Assembly (NCBI RefSeq): GCF_017873965.1
Contig: NZ_JAGGKT010000015.1
Coordinates: 1 to 64,000, forward strand
From: Ammoniphilus resinae
GTDB taxonomy: Bacteria > Bacillota > Bacilli > Aneurinibacillales > RAOX-1
DNA: 64,000 bases
Direction: 5' to 3'
Below, piece by piece: positions 1 to 8,501 of the stretch. How positions within the stretch are numbered: position 1 is the stretch's first letter; each line of letters opens with the position of its first letter. The notes under the pieces were generated by a model. The model was not told the DNA's origin. It searched no databases and saw only the letters and a list, made by a program, of their open reading frames with translations. The position numbers and the translations under genes were made by a program.

Positions 1-99
1 GTAAGAAATATGTAGTGTCAAAGCCGTGTGCGTAGGTCCGCATGCACGGTTTATTGAGAGGGGTGGGTCAGTAATGACCACCCCTACTCTCTTTTTGAC
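1..99 (+). mobile_element. 3' end of a group II intron (domains V and VI)
   Basis: Positions 20-53 read as domain V: the catalytic AGC (22-24), a lower stem AGCCGTG/CACGGTT, a two-base TG bulge and an upper stem TGCG/CGCA. The loop is not a plain GAAA. Positions 56-91 then fold as domain VI, with a long hairpin closed by a GTAA loop (71-74) and an unpaired A at 86 that would be the branch point. The 3' splice site is probably near 97-99 (GAC). The rest of the intron, including any reverse transcriptase gene, lies before the window. The 3' exon is the leader of the FtsW-like gene. The fold was drawn by eye; the family assignment rests on the domain V signature. Confidence 0.8.
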
Positions 100-197
100 G
101 TGGGGTTGGCTTCAAAATTGGCCCCCCTCAAGTTTATTCCTTACAAAATCGGATGATAATGAAAAGAAAGGGTGGGATGTGGAAAGGAAGGTGTGCC

Positions 198-1301
198 ATG
201 TTGCCAAAATGGACGAAGGTTCAGAAGGCTCCGGATCAGGTTATTCTGTTGACGACATTTTTGCTGTTATCGATTGGAATTGTCATGGTTTATAGTTCGA
301 GTGCGGTGATTGCCACAGGATTAGGTGATAGCTTTTATTTTACGAAAAGGCAGCTGTTGTTTGCTGGTGTTGGACTTTTTCTTATGTTTCTGACGATGAA
401 TATTCATTACTCCTTTTGGCAACGGTGGGCCTGGGTGGGGTTATGGTCCTGCAGCGGGTTGTTGCTCTTGGTGTTGCTGCTCGGAAAAGAGGTGAATGGG
501 GCGAAAAGCTGGTTTGGATTTGCGGGATTTGGGATCCAGCCGGCGGAATTTGTGAAGATGGCGCTGATCTTGTTCCTCGCTAACTGGTTTGCCAAGCACC
601 AACAAGAGGTGACGTCCTTTCGCAAAGGACTCTTGCCACCGCTATCGATTACATTTCTCATGCTAGGTTTTATTTTACTTCAGCCCGATCTGGGCACAGC
701 CGCCATTGTGATGGGAACCGTGCTGCTGCTGCTGTTTGTTGCCGGCTGTCGGCTGATCCATGTCGGTGGGCTAATCGCTGGCTGCTTGCTTGGGGTGGTT
801 GTTTTAACGGTGATTGCTCCCTATCGGGTGGCACGCATTACGTCTTTTCTTGATCCCTGGAAGGATCCATGGGGCAGCGGTTATCAACTCATTCAATCGC
901 TGTATGCGATTGGACCAGGGAAATGGTTTGGGCTGGGGCTCGGGATGAGCAGGCAAAAATTTTATTATTTACCAGAACCGCATAATGATTTTATTTTCTC
1001 TATTTTATCCGAAGAATTGGGGTTTGTCGGTGCATCGATGGTGATCGTGCTGTTTTTTCTCTTATTGTGGAGAGGGATCCGGATTGCGATTCTCGCCCCA
1101 GATTCGTTTGCTAGCTTTCTTGCTGTCGGGATTATTGGGCTGATTGCCATTCAAGTGTGTATTAACGTCAGTGTGGTCACTGGGCTTTTCCCCGTCACAG
1201 GAATTACCTTGCCGTTCTTGAGTTACGGGGGTTCCTCCTTGGTGCTTTTGCTGGCCAGTATTGGGATTCTGCTAAATATTTCAAGATATGCGAAGGGATA
1301 G
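198..1301 (+). CDS. FtsW/RodA/SpoVE family peptidoglycan polymerase
   Basis: This is a 367-residue polytopic membrane protein of the SEDS family, which polymerises lipid II glycan strands together with a class B penicillin-binding protein. Family marks are QPAEFVKMAL after the third to fourth membrane segment, the loop with SGYQLIQSLYAIGPG, and the C-terminal SYGGSSLV. The sequence looks closer to FtsW/SpoVE than to RodA (TGLFPVTGITLPFLSYGG). The start at 198 has GGAAGG at 186-191; in-frame ATGs at 153 and 177 have weaker sites. No penicillin-binding protein or mur gene is adjacent, so whether it serves division, elongation or spore cortex synthesis is open. A group II intron ends about 100 bases upstream, so its promoter may have been displaced. 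Confidence 0.9.
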   Translation: MLPKWTKVQKAPDQVILLTTFLLLSIGIVMVYSSSAVIATGLGDSFYFTKRQLLFAGVGLFLMFLTMNIHYSFWQRWAWVGLWSCSGLLLLVLLLGKEVNGAKSWFGFAGFGIQPAEFVKMALILFLANWFAKHQQEVTSFRKGLLPPLSITFLMLGFILLQPDLGTAAIVMGTVLLLLFVAGCRLIHVGGLIAGCLLGVVVLTVIAPYRVARITSFLDPWKDPWGSGYQLIQSLYAIGPGKWFGLGLGMSRQKFYYLPEPHNDFIFSILSEELGFVGASMVIVLFFLLLWRGIRIAILAPDSFASFLAVGIIGLIAIQVCINVSVVTGLFPVTGITLPFLSYGGSSLVLLLASIGILLNISRYAKG

Positions 1302-1365
1302 GTATAATCGGGTACCATGCGGGTAATAATGATTCTATCCCCCACTTTTTCATATATTTTCCCAT

Positions 1366-1397
1366 TTAGGAGCAGCTGTTAGGCTCCTATTTTTTTT
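1366..1397 (+). terminator. Rho-independent terminator after the FtsW-like gene
   Basis: TAGGAGC (1367-1373) pairs with GCTCCTA (1383-1389), followed by a run of eight T. It separates the FtsW-like gene from the phosphorylase gene. Confidence 0.85.
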
Positions 1398-1487
1398 GGC
1401 CTTTCCTCGTAGTTTGGCCCCCCTTCGGCACCCCGGCGCTTGCCCGCACATATCTTAAAAGAACAACGAGAACAATGAGGTGAAAGT

Positions 1488-3719
1488 ATGGAGGCAAAAA
1501 TCGCCTATTTTTCTGCAGAGTTCGGTATCGATTCGTCTCTTCCCATTTATTCCGGGGGGCTCGGAGTGCTGGCAGGGGATCATATCAAAGCCGCTAATGA
1601 TCTGAAGATCCCTCTGGTCGGTGTGGGGATTTTCTATCGGCGGGGTTATTTTGAACAGCGGATTCTATCGGATGGCACACAGCAGGCCCATTATCCGCTC
1701 CTTGATCCAGAGCAGCTGCCTTTGCAAAGGGCTCGCGATAATCAAGGCAAACGCCTGGAAGTTGTCGTGCCGATTGCTAATCGCCAGGTGTTCTTGCACG
1801 TTTGGGTGACACATGTGGGGATGATTCCGGTTTATTTATTGGATGCGGATCATGAACGGAACCGGGAGGCGGACCGCCGGTTAACCGATGCCTTGTACGG
1901 TGGCAATGAAGAAACCCGGATCAGCCAGGAGATCATCCTCGGAATCGGGGGCGTCCGTGCCTTGCGAAAAATAGGCTTTGCCCCAGACGTTTGGCATATG
2001 AACGAGGGACATTCGGCGTTTCTAAATCTGGAGCGGATCCGCGAGTATTCGGCAGCAGGGATTTCTTTTGAGACGGCATTGGAGGCGGTGAAAGCAAGCA
2101 CCATTTTTACGACGCATACACCCGTTCCGGCCGGTCATGACCATTTTTCCTTCGAGGTGATGGACCGATTTTTCGGGGATTACTATTGGCAGTTAGGGAC
2201 GAGTCGAGAAACCATTCTCTCCCTTGGCCGGATTGGAAATCGCTTTAATCTCACCCGTTTGGCTGTGCAAACGAGTTCAAAGGTAAATGGGGTAAGCAAG
2301 CTTCACGCGGAGGTTACCAAGCAATTATTTCATCACTGGACGCCGCACATTCCAGCCCAGCACATCCCTGTGGAGGCGATCACAAATGGTGTTCACACGA
2401 TGACCTGGCTGGCCCCTGAGTTAAAAGCGTTATTTGACCGTTATCTCGATGTCAGGTGGTCAAAGCAGGTGGCGGATGTGCGAATCTGGCGAAAGGTACT
2501 TGCGATCCCCGATCAAGAGTTGTGGCAAGCACATCAAGCGGCTAAAAAACGAATGCTTGCTGCACTCGGATTGCCCGCGGAACTGCAGGATATGTTGGTG
2601 ATTGGCTTTGCCCGCCGGTTTGCCACGTATAAAAGAGCTTTGCTAGTCTTTCGTGATCTGGAGCGGATCCGGAAGCTCGTGCAGCATACTGATCGTCCCG
2701 TTTGTTTTATCTTTGCAGGGAAAGCCCATCCTGCTGATCGGCCGGGTCAAGAGATTTTGCGCAAGATTGTGCAATGGAGTCAGTCCCCGGAGTTTGCCGG
2801 ACGGATCTTCTTTGTAGAAAACTATCAGATGGAAATCGCCAAGCATTTGGTGCAGGGCGTTGATGTCTGGTTGAATACACCGATCAAACCTATGGAAGCT
2901 AGCGGTACGAGCGGGCAAAAATCCGGCATCAACGGTGTGCTTAACTGCAGTATTTTGGACGGTTGGTGGATTGAGGGATACAACGGAAGGAATGGCTGGG
3001 CGATTGAGGGTGAGGGACTTTATCAGGAGCAGGATTGCCAGGATGAAGCAGATAGCCGGTCCCTCTATCAAATGTTGGAGGAGCAAATCATCCCCTTGTT
3101 TTACGCGCGGGAAAAGGCGATCCCTGTACAGTGGGTATCGATGATGAAAGAATCTATTCGCTCACTTACCCCTGTTTTTAGCACCAGTTGCATGGTCTCG
3201 GAGTATTGGGCAAAGCTCTATATCCCGGCAGCCATCCGTGGTAGGCGTTTTGTGGAAAACGGGTTAGAGGTCGCAGCAAGGGTTGCCGTCTATAAGCAGT
3301 TTATCCGTGAAAATTGGAAGCATGTGAGGGTGGATGAGATCAACCTAAAGGGTGCTGGGCAAACAGGGGCACAGGTGCAGTTGAGTACCGCAGAGGCTGG
3401 ATTGGGTTTGGCAGCGGAATCCATTGTCCAGGCGGTGGTCCGTTTGGGCCCGGTTTGGTGTCAGGATGTACGCGTGGAAGCGGTAGGCTCAGATGGACAG
3501 GGCGGCGTTTGGAAACAGGAGCTGCAGCATATTAAGGAAATGGAGTCGGGGCTCCATCTATTCGCTGGAACCTACCACGGGTCCCAGGAAAAGTGGATAG
3601 AGGATCATGCCAACATCCGTGTGATCCCTATCAGTCCGGATTTCAGCCATGACTTTGAAATGGAGCTTGCCATTTGGGGGCTAGCTATTGGGTGGCTCAC
3701 AAGGAAGGTTAATGGATAG
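1488..3719 (+). CDS. glgP: Alpha-glucan phosphorylase
   Basis: A 743-residue cytosolic glycosyltransferase family 35 enzyme that releases glucose 1-phosphate from alpha-1,4-glucans using pyridoxal phosphate. The N-terminus (IAYFSAEFGI, YSGGLGVLAGDH) is that of the short alpha-glucan phosphorylase branch and lacks the extra N-terminal domain found in the roughly 850-residue members. The cofactor region is GTSGQKSGINGVLN followed by SILDGWWIEGYNG, with the lysine expected to bind pyridoxal phosphate. AATGAGGTGAAAGT precedes the ATG. No other glycogen gene is nearby. The gene stands between a terminator and the convergent thiN, so it is probably monocistronic. The C-terminal 150 residues are less conserved by eye. 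Confidence 0.9.
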   Translation: MEAKIAYFSAEFGIDSSLPIYSGGLGVLAGDHIKAANDLKIPLVGVGIFYRRGYFEQRILSDGTQQAHYPLLDPEQLPLQRARDNQGKRLEVVVPIANRQVFLHVWVTHVGMIPVYLLDADHERNREADRRLTDALYGGNEETRISQEIILGIGGVRALRKIGFAPDVWHMNEGHSAFLNLERIREYSAAGISFETALEAVKASTIFTTHTPVPAGHDHFSFEVMDRFFGDYYWQLGTSRETILSLGRIGNRFNLTRLAVQTSSKVNGVSKLHAEVTKQLFHHWTPHIPAQHIPVEAITNGVHTMTWLAPELKALFDRYLDVRWSKQVADVRIWRKVLAIPDQELWQAHQAAKKRMLAALGLPAELQDMLVIGFARRFATYKRALLVFRDLERIRKLVQHTDRPVCFIFAGKAHPADRPGQEILRKIVQWSQSPEFAGRIFFVENYQMEIAKHLVQGVDVWLNTPIKPMEASGTSGQKSGINGVLNCSILDGWWIEGYNGRNGWAIEGEGLYQEQDCQDEADSRSLYQMLEEQIIPLFYAREKAIPVQWVSMMKESIRSLTPVFSTSCMVSEYWAKLYIPAAIRGRRFVENGLEVAARVAVYKQFIRENWKHVRVDEINLKGAGQTGAQVQLSTAEAGLGLAAESIVQAVVRLGPVWCQDVRVEAVGSDGQGGVWKQELQHIKEMESGLHLFAGTYHGSQEKWIEDHANIRVIPISPDFSHDFEMELAIWGLAIGWLTRKVNG

Positions 3720-3794
3720 TCTATCCATATGGATGAAGCGAACTCATTTTAGACCGTTTATTTGGAATCCCCTATCTGAATTCATACAAGTACT

Positions 3795-4436
3795 CTAATC
3801 CCTGCTCTGAATGACCAAAAGGTAGCCGGTCTTGATTTGAATCTTGCCCTTCTCTCCGAGCAACACATTGCTAATCCCAAGCGAGTCGCCGATTTGCAGC
3901 GTGGCATCGGTTAGTGGGTATTGAAAGCCTTCCAGTGTAATCCCGGTCACACTCATGCTAAGGGGTAAAAGGGATACATGGGTATATCGGTCTTTCTGTA
4001 CTTCGGTCATATGATCGATCAATGTTACTTCGTTATGTTTTCCGATAATCCGGCAGCGAACTTGTTTTTGCAGCCCTTTCAAGAGCAGATGTATATTTGC
4101 CAGGGAATGGTCAAAACGGGACCCGAGCACGCCGAAGAGGATGATTTCCTGGGGGTTTTGCTCCAATGCCCAATGAAAGGCCATCTCTGTATCTGTCAAA
4201 TCTTTCATAACAGGATCACAAGCCCAGATTTTCCCGCTTTTCTGTTCAATGAACTGTCTTTGCTGTGCTGTTACGGAGTCAAAATCACCGATTGCGATCG
4301 TTGGGGTGACCTGGTTTTCAATCAGGAAAAACGCCCCGCGGTCCACACCTATTATGACATCATCAGGTGAAAGGTAATCCAAGGCCCATTCGCCTAACTC
4401 CCCACCAGAGAATATCATCATTCGCTGTCCGTTCAT
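3795..4436 (-). CDS. thiN: Thiamine pyrophosphokinase
   Basis: A 213-residue protein that transfers pyrophosphate from ATP to thiamine to give thiamine diphosphate. Family motifs are clear: GVDRGA, GDFDSV, KDLTDTEMA (acidic metal site) and GSRFDHSLANI. The C-terminal part is the beta-sandwich thiamine-binding domain. The start chosen (ATG complement at 4434-4436) begins MNGQRMMIFSGG, as family members do; an open extension to 4586 has no family counterpart. The gene is convergent with glgP and divergent from a small membrane protein gene. No thiamine riboswitch was seen in 4437-4615. Confidence 0.88.
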   Translation of the reverse strand: MNGQRMMIFSGGELGEWALDYLSPDDVIIGVDRGAFFLIENQVTPTIAIGDFDSVTAQQRQFIEQKSGKIWACDPVMKDLTDTEMAFHWALEQNPQEIILFGVLGSRFDHSLANIHLLLKGLQKQVRCRIIGKHNEVTLIDHMTEVQKDRYTHVSLLPLSMSVTGITLEGFQYPLTDATLQIGDSLGISNVLLGEKGKIQIKTGYLLVIQSRD

Positions 4437-4615
4437 ATTCGAAAGCCCCCACTTTTTAATCAGAATTGGGATTATTATAGCAATCCGTTCTAGCATTGTA
4501 AAATTTGTAAACTCATGTACCGGTTGTAATAAATTCACAGAAATTAGGGGAAAACAATAAAATAATCGTATAGATTCCACCAACAAAAATAAAACAGAAG
4601 TAGTGGTCCAATGAA

Positions 4616-5095
4616 ATGAAAAAACGTTATGAGGTTATTCTTTGGAGTATTGCTCTACCGGGATTTGGCCAATTTTTAAATGGAAAGTATGTAAAAGGAA
4701 TTGTTTTTATCCTGTTGGAATTTGTAATTAATGTGAAGGCAAATCTAAATACTGTCATTATTTTCTCCTTTCTGGGGCAGATCGACGAGGCAATCCAGCA
4801 AACCGACTACCAATGGTTAATGTTCTATCCTTGTCTTTACCTATTCGCCATTTGGGATGCCTATCGTGATGCCTACCGTGACACAGTGAAGGAGCCTGTG
4901 CCTCCTTTTATTTTCTTGCGTTTTGTGATGGCTGCTTTTTTAGGCACTGTTGGTGTTGTATATTCCTCTATTTTTACCCTTTTTGGGATGCGCTTCGGCC
5001 CGGTGTGGCTGCCCATCATTTGTCTCATTTTGGGTGTTTTCCTCGGCTATTTTATTGAAATCTGGATGGAGAGAAAACAAATAAAGCTGTCCTAA
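4616..5095 (+). CDS. Small integral membrane protein with a PGFGQ motif
   Basis: A 159-residue protein with about four hydrophobic segments. The N-terminal LPGFGQFLNGKYVKGI resembles the glycine-rich turn of TM2-like proteins. A soluble stretch around residues 80-95 (DAYRDAYRDTVKEP) contains a short DAYRD duplication. I do not recognise a function. The Shine-Dalgarno sequence is weak, and an ATG at 4611 is followed at once by a stop in its own frame. The stop codon sits inside the 5' arm of a terminator. Confidence 0.7.
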   Translation: MKKRYEVILWSIALPGFGQFLNGKYVKGIVFILLEFVINVKANLNTVIIFSFLGQIDEAIQQTDYQWLMFYPCLYLFAIWDAYRDAYRDTVKEPVPPFIFLRFVMAAFLGTVGVVYSSIFTLFGMRFGPVWLPIICLILGVFLGYFIEIWMERKQIKLS

Positions 5096-5115
5096 AAAAC
5101 AGCTTTATTCTTGTC
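5080..5115 (+). terminator. Rho-independent terminator
   Basis: AATAAAGCTGT (5080-5090) pairs with ACAGCTTTATT (5099-5109), followed by a T-rich tail. It overlaps the end of the small membrane protein gene. Confidence 0.85.
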
Positions 5116-5327
5116 TTATTGTTGTTTATTAATCACCTTTTACAGGCAGGAATTTATACCTAGTGCGGTCTTGACGAGTAGGACGAAATAGGGATAAAAT
5201 ACATGTAAAGAATTAGCGAAATTACCTAAACATTCACTAAGAAATGTCGATATAATAGAATAATAGAAATAATATTGTATGAATTTGTCCATTATTGCCT
5301 GTACAACTGGAAAAATAGGAGGCTATC

Positions 5328-5501
5328 ATGAATGAAGCATTGTTAAATCAGACGATTGAAGATCTAAGAGTGGAAATGGTCCGGTTAGCGAGTGAAAAGG
5401 GGAGTTTTTTGGATAAAAAAGTCCTTGCTCTTAGTCAACAGCTTGATCAATATTTGGTTAAACTCGAACGGATCAAGCTAAATCGCTATTCTGCTTCTTA
5501 A
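5328..5501 (+). CDS. Spo0E-like aspartyl-phosphate phosphatase
   Basis: A 57-residue protein. Spo0E-family phosphatases remove phosphate from Spo0A~P and so restrain entry into sporulation. The protein starts MNEALLNQTIEDLR and carries LALSQQLDQYLVKLER; the SQxLD core is the family signature, and the two predicted helices form the usual hairpin. A strong site, TAGGAGG (5316-5322), precedes the ATG by five bases. It stands alone, with a terminator on each side. Members of this family are typically 45-90 residues, so the length is normal. Confident of family; the exact response-regulator target cannot be read from sequence. Confidence 0.85.
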   Translation: MNEALLNQTIEDLRVEMVRLASEKGSFLDKKVLALSQQLDQYLVKLERIKLNRYSAS

Positions 5502-5542
5502 AACTGACCTACTTTTCCAGAACACATTTGAAGATCTATGAT

Positions 5543-5578
5543 TTGCCGGGCGGGGTGGCCCGGCTGTTTTTATTTTTA
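5543..5578 (+). terminator. Rho-independent terminator after the Spo0E-like gene
   Basis: GCCGGGC (5545-5551) and GCCCGGC (5558-5564) form a GC-rich stem followed by TGTTTTTATTTTT. Confidence 0.88.
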
Positions 5579-5675
5579 ATAACGATTGGTTTGTTTAACA
5601 TGGAGACATGGAAAGGTCCACCAAAAATGATCACCTCAAAAAGCCCCCAAAAATCCTCAAAAATCAGGCTATCCC

Positions 5676-6752
5676 TTATCCTTTCGAAAATGAACACTGC
5701 TGCACTTTTTTCTTCTTGAGAAGGTACCAAGCGTATTGCACAGGGGCTCTTATACTTCGATCAATGGCTTCCTGGTTATCAATTTTGCGCCAAAGCGATC
5801 TGCCGGGTTTAATATTGACTTCGAGAATCCAGACCCGCCCATTACGGTCGACTGCGATGTCCAGGCCGAGTTCGACCAGGCGTCTATTTGTGACTTTTTC
5901 TAAATACTGTGGAATAAAGAGGGCAAGTTTTCTCATATAGTGGAGAATAAAGTCTGCTTTTTCTCTTCCAAACTGTTTTTTTAGGAAAGGAAAAGCGGGG
6001 TGTGCCGTGCCACCGTTTGTTAGGTTGGAGGTAATCTTGTAGCGACTGGGTCCACGCCGAACGCCGAGACCGGAAAGCTGCCATTTTCCTTCGCCATTTT
6101 TTTGTACAAGGGCCCGGATATCGTAGACAGATCCATGTTTGTCACGTATGTCGATCCACTTTTGGACAAGGTATTTCTGCTCTTTCATTCGTTCTTTGAG
6201 AAAATGGATGAGCTCTTCCTGGGTAAGGTGGAGGATCTGTTCATCTTGCTCAAGCATGTAGGCATTCTCCCCTTGGCTCAGCCGGAAGATGCCTTTTCCA
6301 CCCTTTCCGTTTAGTGGTTTAATCATGACGGATGTGTGTTTTTGGAGCATGGACCAGACGGTATCCATGTGCTGCAGCATCTGAGTGGGGGGAAGAGAGG
6401 GCGCTAACACGGCAGAAGAGGTGAGCTGCTGCTGAATCGACCATTTATTTCCTAGCCCGTACCCAACAAAGGGGAGGGCAGGATGATATTTAACAGCCTT
6501 CATTTTTTGGAATAAACTTTTTTCCTCGTAGTAACCGAGGTCCAGGCTAATAGCGGGAAACGGGCTTACCACCTGCTGCCACATACCATCCATGAACATA
6601 TAGCCGTTGATCTGTTTCTTTTGCAAATGGACATGGTGTGGGGTGAACACCAGAAGATCATCAAATCCTTCTTCTTTGATTACGGAAAGATAAGAGTTGA
6701 AGCGCGCGGGGTCTTTGATGTCGTGAATCATAATCCCAAACAGTATGGTCAT
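5676..6752 (-). CDS. YheC/YheD-type endospore coat-associated ATP-grasp protein
   Basis: A 358-residue protein of the YheC/D family, associated with the spore coat in Bacillus. The ATP-grasp fold is visible: MIKPLNGKGGKGIFRL (glycine-rich nucleotide loop, about residues 145-160), KYLVQKWIDI, DIRALVQKNGEGKW and the acidic metal site ELGLDIAVDRNGRVWILEVN near the C-terminus, followed by KPGR. The substrate of these enzymes is not known to me. GGGTGAT lies just before the ATG. The gene is convergent with the Spo0E-like gene, both sporulation-related. Confidence 0.82.
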   Translation of the reverse strand: MTILFGIMIHDIKDPARFNSYLSVIKEEGFDDLLVFTPHHVHLQKKQINGYMFMDGMWQQVVSPFPAISLDLGYYEEKSLFQKMKAVKYHPALPFVGYGLGNKWSIQQQLTSSAVLAPSLPPTQMLQHMDTVWSMLQKHTSVMIKPLNGKGGKGIFRLSQGENAYMLEQDEQILHLTQEELIHFLKERMKEQKYLVQKWIDIRDKHGSVYDIRALVQKNGEGKWQLSGLGVRRGPSRYKITSNLTNGGTAHPAFPFLKKQFGREKADFILHYMRKLALFIPQYLEKVTNRRLVELGLDIAVDRNGRVWILEVNIKPGRSLWRKIDNQEAIDRSIRAPVQYAWYLLKKKKVQQCSFSKG

Positions 6753-6900
6753 AAAATCACCCGGCTTTTCGATTTTCTTATTAGTATATTCAAGTATGTG
6801 AGGAATGGACTTGGCGGGCGGGCCGTCGTTTTAAACAAAAAACGAATATTATGATATTATGATATAATGGAAAAATCAACCTGAAAAGGAGGGGAGAGGA

Positions 6901-8463
6901 TTGACAACAAACGGGAACAAAATGTCCAAACGTGCAGATGAAACAGATCATACGTTAAGCCGTTTGGCATCGATTGGTCAAATCTCCGCGGGGATTGCCC
7001 ATGAGGTAAAAAATCCGTTGACTTCCGTAAAAGGTTTTTTACAGCTTCTCCAGGAAGAAACGAAGCATTCCTATTTGGATTTAGCATCCTCTGAGTTGGA
7101 TCGGGCGATTTCCATTTTACAGAATCTTTTGCAGGTTTCAAAACCCGATTTGGATGACGAATCATATAATTCTATTAATCTGTGTTTAGAATTGGAATCT
7201 ATTATTTATTTATTTCAGGATCAATTATACAGGGTTCGCGTTGAAAAAAAGTTTGCCGATACGGATCTAGTTGTTTACGGAAAGAAAAATCAGTTGAAAA
7301 AGGCTTTTTTTAACCTACTGAAAAACGCCTTTGAGGCCATTCCGGGTGAGGGAACGATCTATATCGAACATAAACAGGTCGGAAATTCGATTCTCTTGAC
7401 GATCCGCGATACAGGGGTAGGCATTCCTGAGGACAAGATCCCCATGCTAGGCACTCCTTTTTTCTCGACAAAGGATGAGGGTACGGGGATGGGCTTGACG
7501 CAAGTGTTTTCTACCATTTATCAGCATGGTGCAAAAATTGATGTAAAAAGCGTAGAAGGAGGAGGAACTACTTTTATGGTGGAATTCCCGATGATTACAA
7601 AGGATAATATCGAACTGCGGGATTTGCCGCTTCATTATGAAGAGGGGCAAACACTTAAGCAATTTATGGAAGCAAATGCTGAGACGTTTAGAGAAGTGAT
7701 TTTGGCTGACGCAAGGCATATCTTCCAACAAATAGAGGGACACGAGACCATTAATCGGGATTACCTGTTGGGAACAGCCCGACGTTTAATTCACAGCTTT
7801 GTTGAAGGAATCCCACATGAAATGATCGTCCTAGCCAAGGACCACGGCAAAAACTGGGCAAAAAGCAATCTTCCGCTTATACTAAAAATGGAATGGATTC
7901 AAGCCTTCCATAAGGTCTACGCAGATTTTTTATATAATTATTATAAACATAACAATATGAGTTTTGACATGATCTTGAAGGTTGAACGCGAAACCACCTT
8001 TTTACTACATACGTTCACAAATCATTACATTTCCAGTTATACGGAATATAATAATGATCTTCTCCGTTCCCACCGGGAATTGATTGAAGAGCTCAGCGTT
8101 CCCGTGATTCTGTTAACGCCAACTTTGGGTGTTTTGCCGATGGTCGGTACGATTGATACATTCCGGGCAAAAAATATTCAGGAAAAGGTTCTTTCACAAA
8201 TTGAAGCATTAAAGCTAAAGAAAATGATTGTCGATCTTTCCGGCGTTGCTTACATGGATACCTCGGTCGTTGCCCATTTGTTCCGTATCATCGAGGGACT
8301 GGCCCTGCTAGGGTGTAAGGCCATTGTGACTGGAATTCGCTCCGAAATTGCAAACACCATGATCGAGTTGGGGATTGTCCTAACAGATAAAATTGAGATC
8401 CAGGGCACCTTGCAGCAAGCACTGGAGCAGTTTGGACTGAAAGTTTCAGTTATCGCCGAATAG
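6901..8463 (+). CDS. Histidine kinase fused to an RsbR-like region and a STAS domain
   Basis: A 520-residue soluble protein starting at TTG behind AAGGAGGGG. Residues 20-90 are a HisKA domain with GIAHEVKNPLTSVKGF (likely phosphorylated His34), of the type seen in KinA-like sporulation kinases. Residues 100-215 are the ATPase domain (N box FNLLKNAFEAI, DTGVGIP, GTGMGLTQV). Residues about 230-395 are an all-helical region resembling the N-terminal part of RsbR proteins. Residues 400-515 are a STAS domain with VDLSGVAYMDTSVV, including a possible phospho-acceptor Thr/Ser. No membrane segment or PAS domain is present. It stands alone between divergent yheC/D and the sulfurtransferase gene. The parts are familiar; the combination is unusual to me. 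Confidence 0.85.
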   Translation: MTTNGNKMSKRADETDHTLSRLASIGQISAGIAHEVKNPLTSVKGFLQLLQEETKHSYLDLASSELDRAISILQNLLQVSKPDLDDESYNSINLCLELESIIYLFQDQLYRVRVEKKFADTDLVVYGKKNQLKKAFFNLLKNAFEAIPGEGTIYIEHKQVGNSILLTIRDTGVGIPEDKIPMLGTPFFSTKDEGTGMGLTQVFSTIYQHGAKIDVKSVEGGGTTFMVEFPMITKDNIELRDLPLHYEEGQTLKQFMEANAETFREVILADARHIFQQIEGHETINRDYLLGTARRLIHSFVEGIPHEMIVLAKDHGKNWAKSNLPLILKMEWIQAFHKVYADFLYNYYKHNNMSFDMILKVERETTFLLHTFTNHYISSYTEYNNDLLRSHRELIEELSVPVILLTPTLGVLPMVGTIDTFRAKNIQEKVLSQIEALKLKKMIVDLSGVAYMDTSVVAHLFRIIEGLALLGCKAIVTGIRSEIANTMIELGIVLTDKIEIQGTLQQALEQFGLKVSVIAE

Positions 8464-8501
8464 GCAAGAATAAACGTTGAAAAGATGGGATGTGAAGAAA
8501 A

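Noticed and set aside
4437-4586. Extended N-terminus of thiamine pyrophosphokinase
   Set aside because: The extra residues have no counterpart in the family, and the ATG at 4434-4436 gives the usual start.
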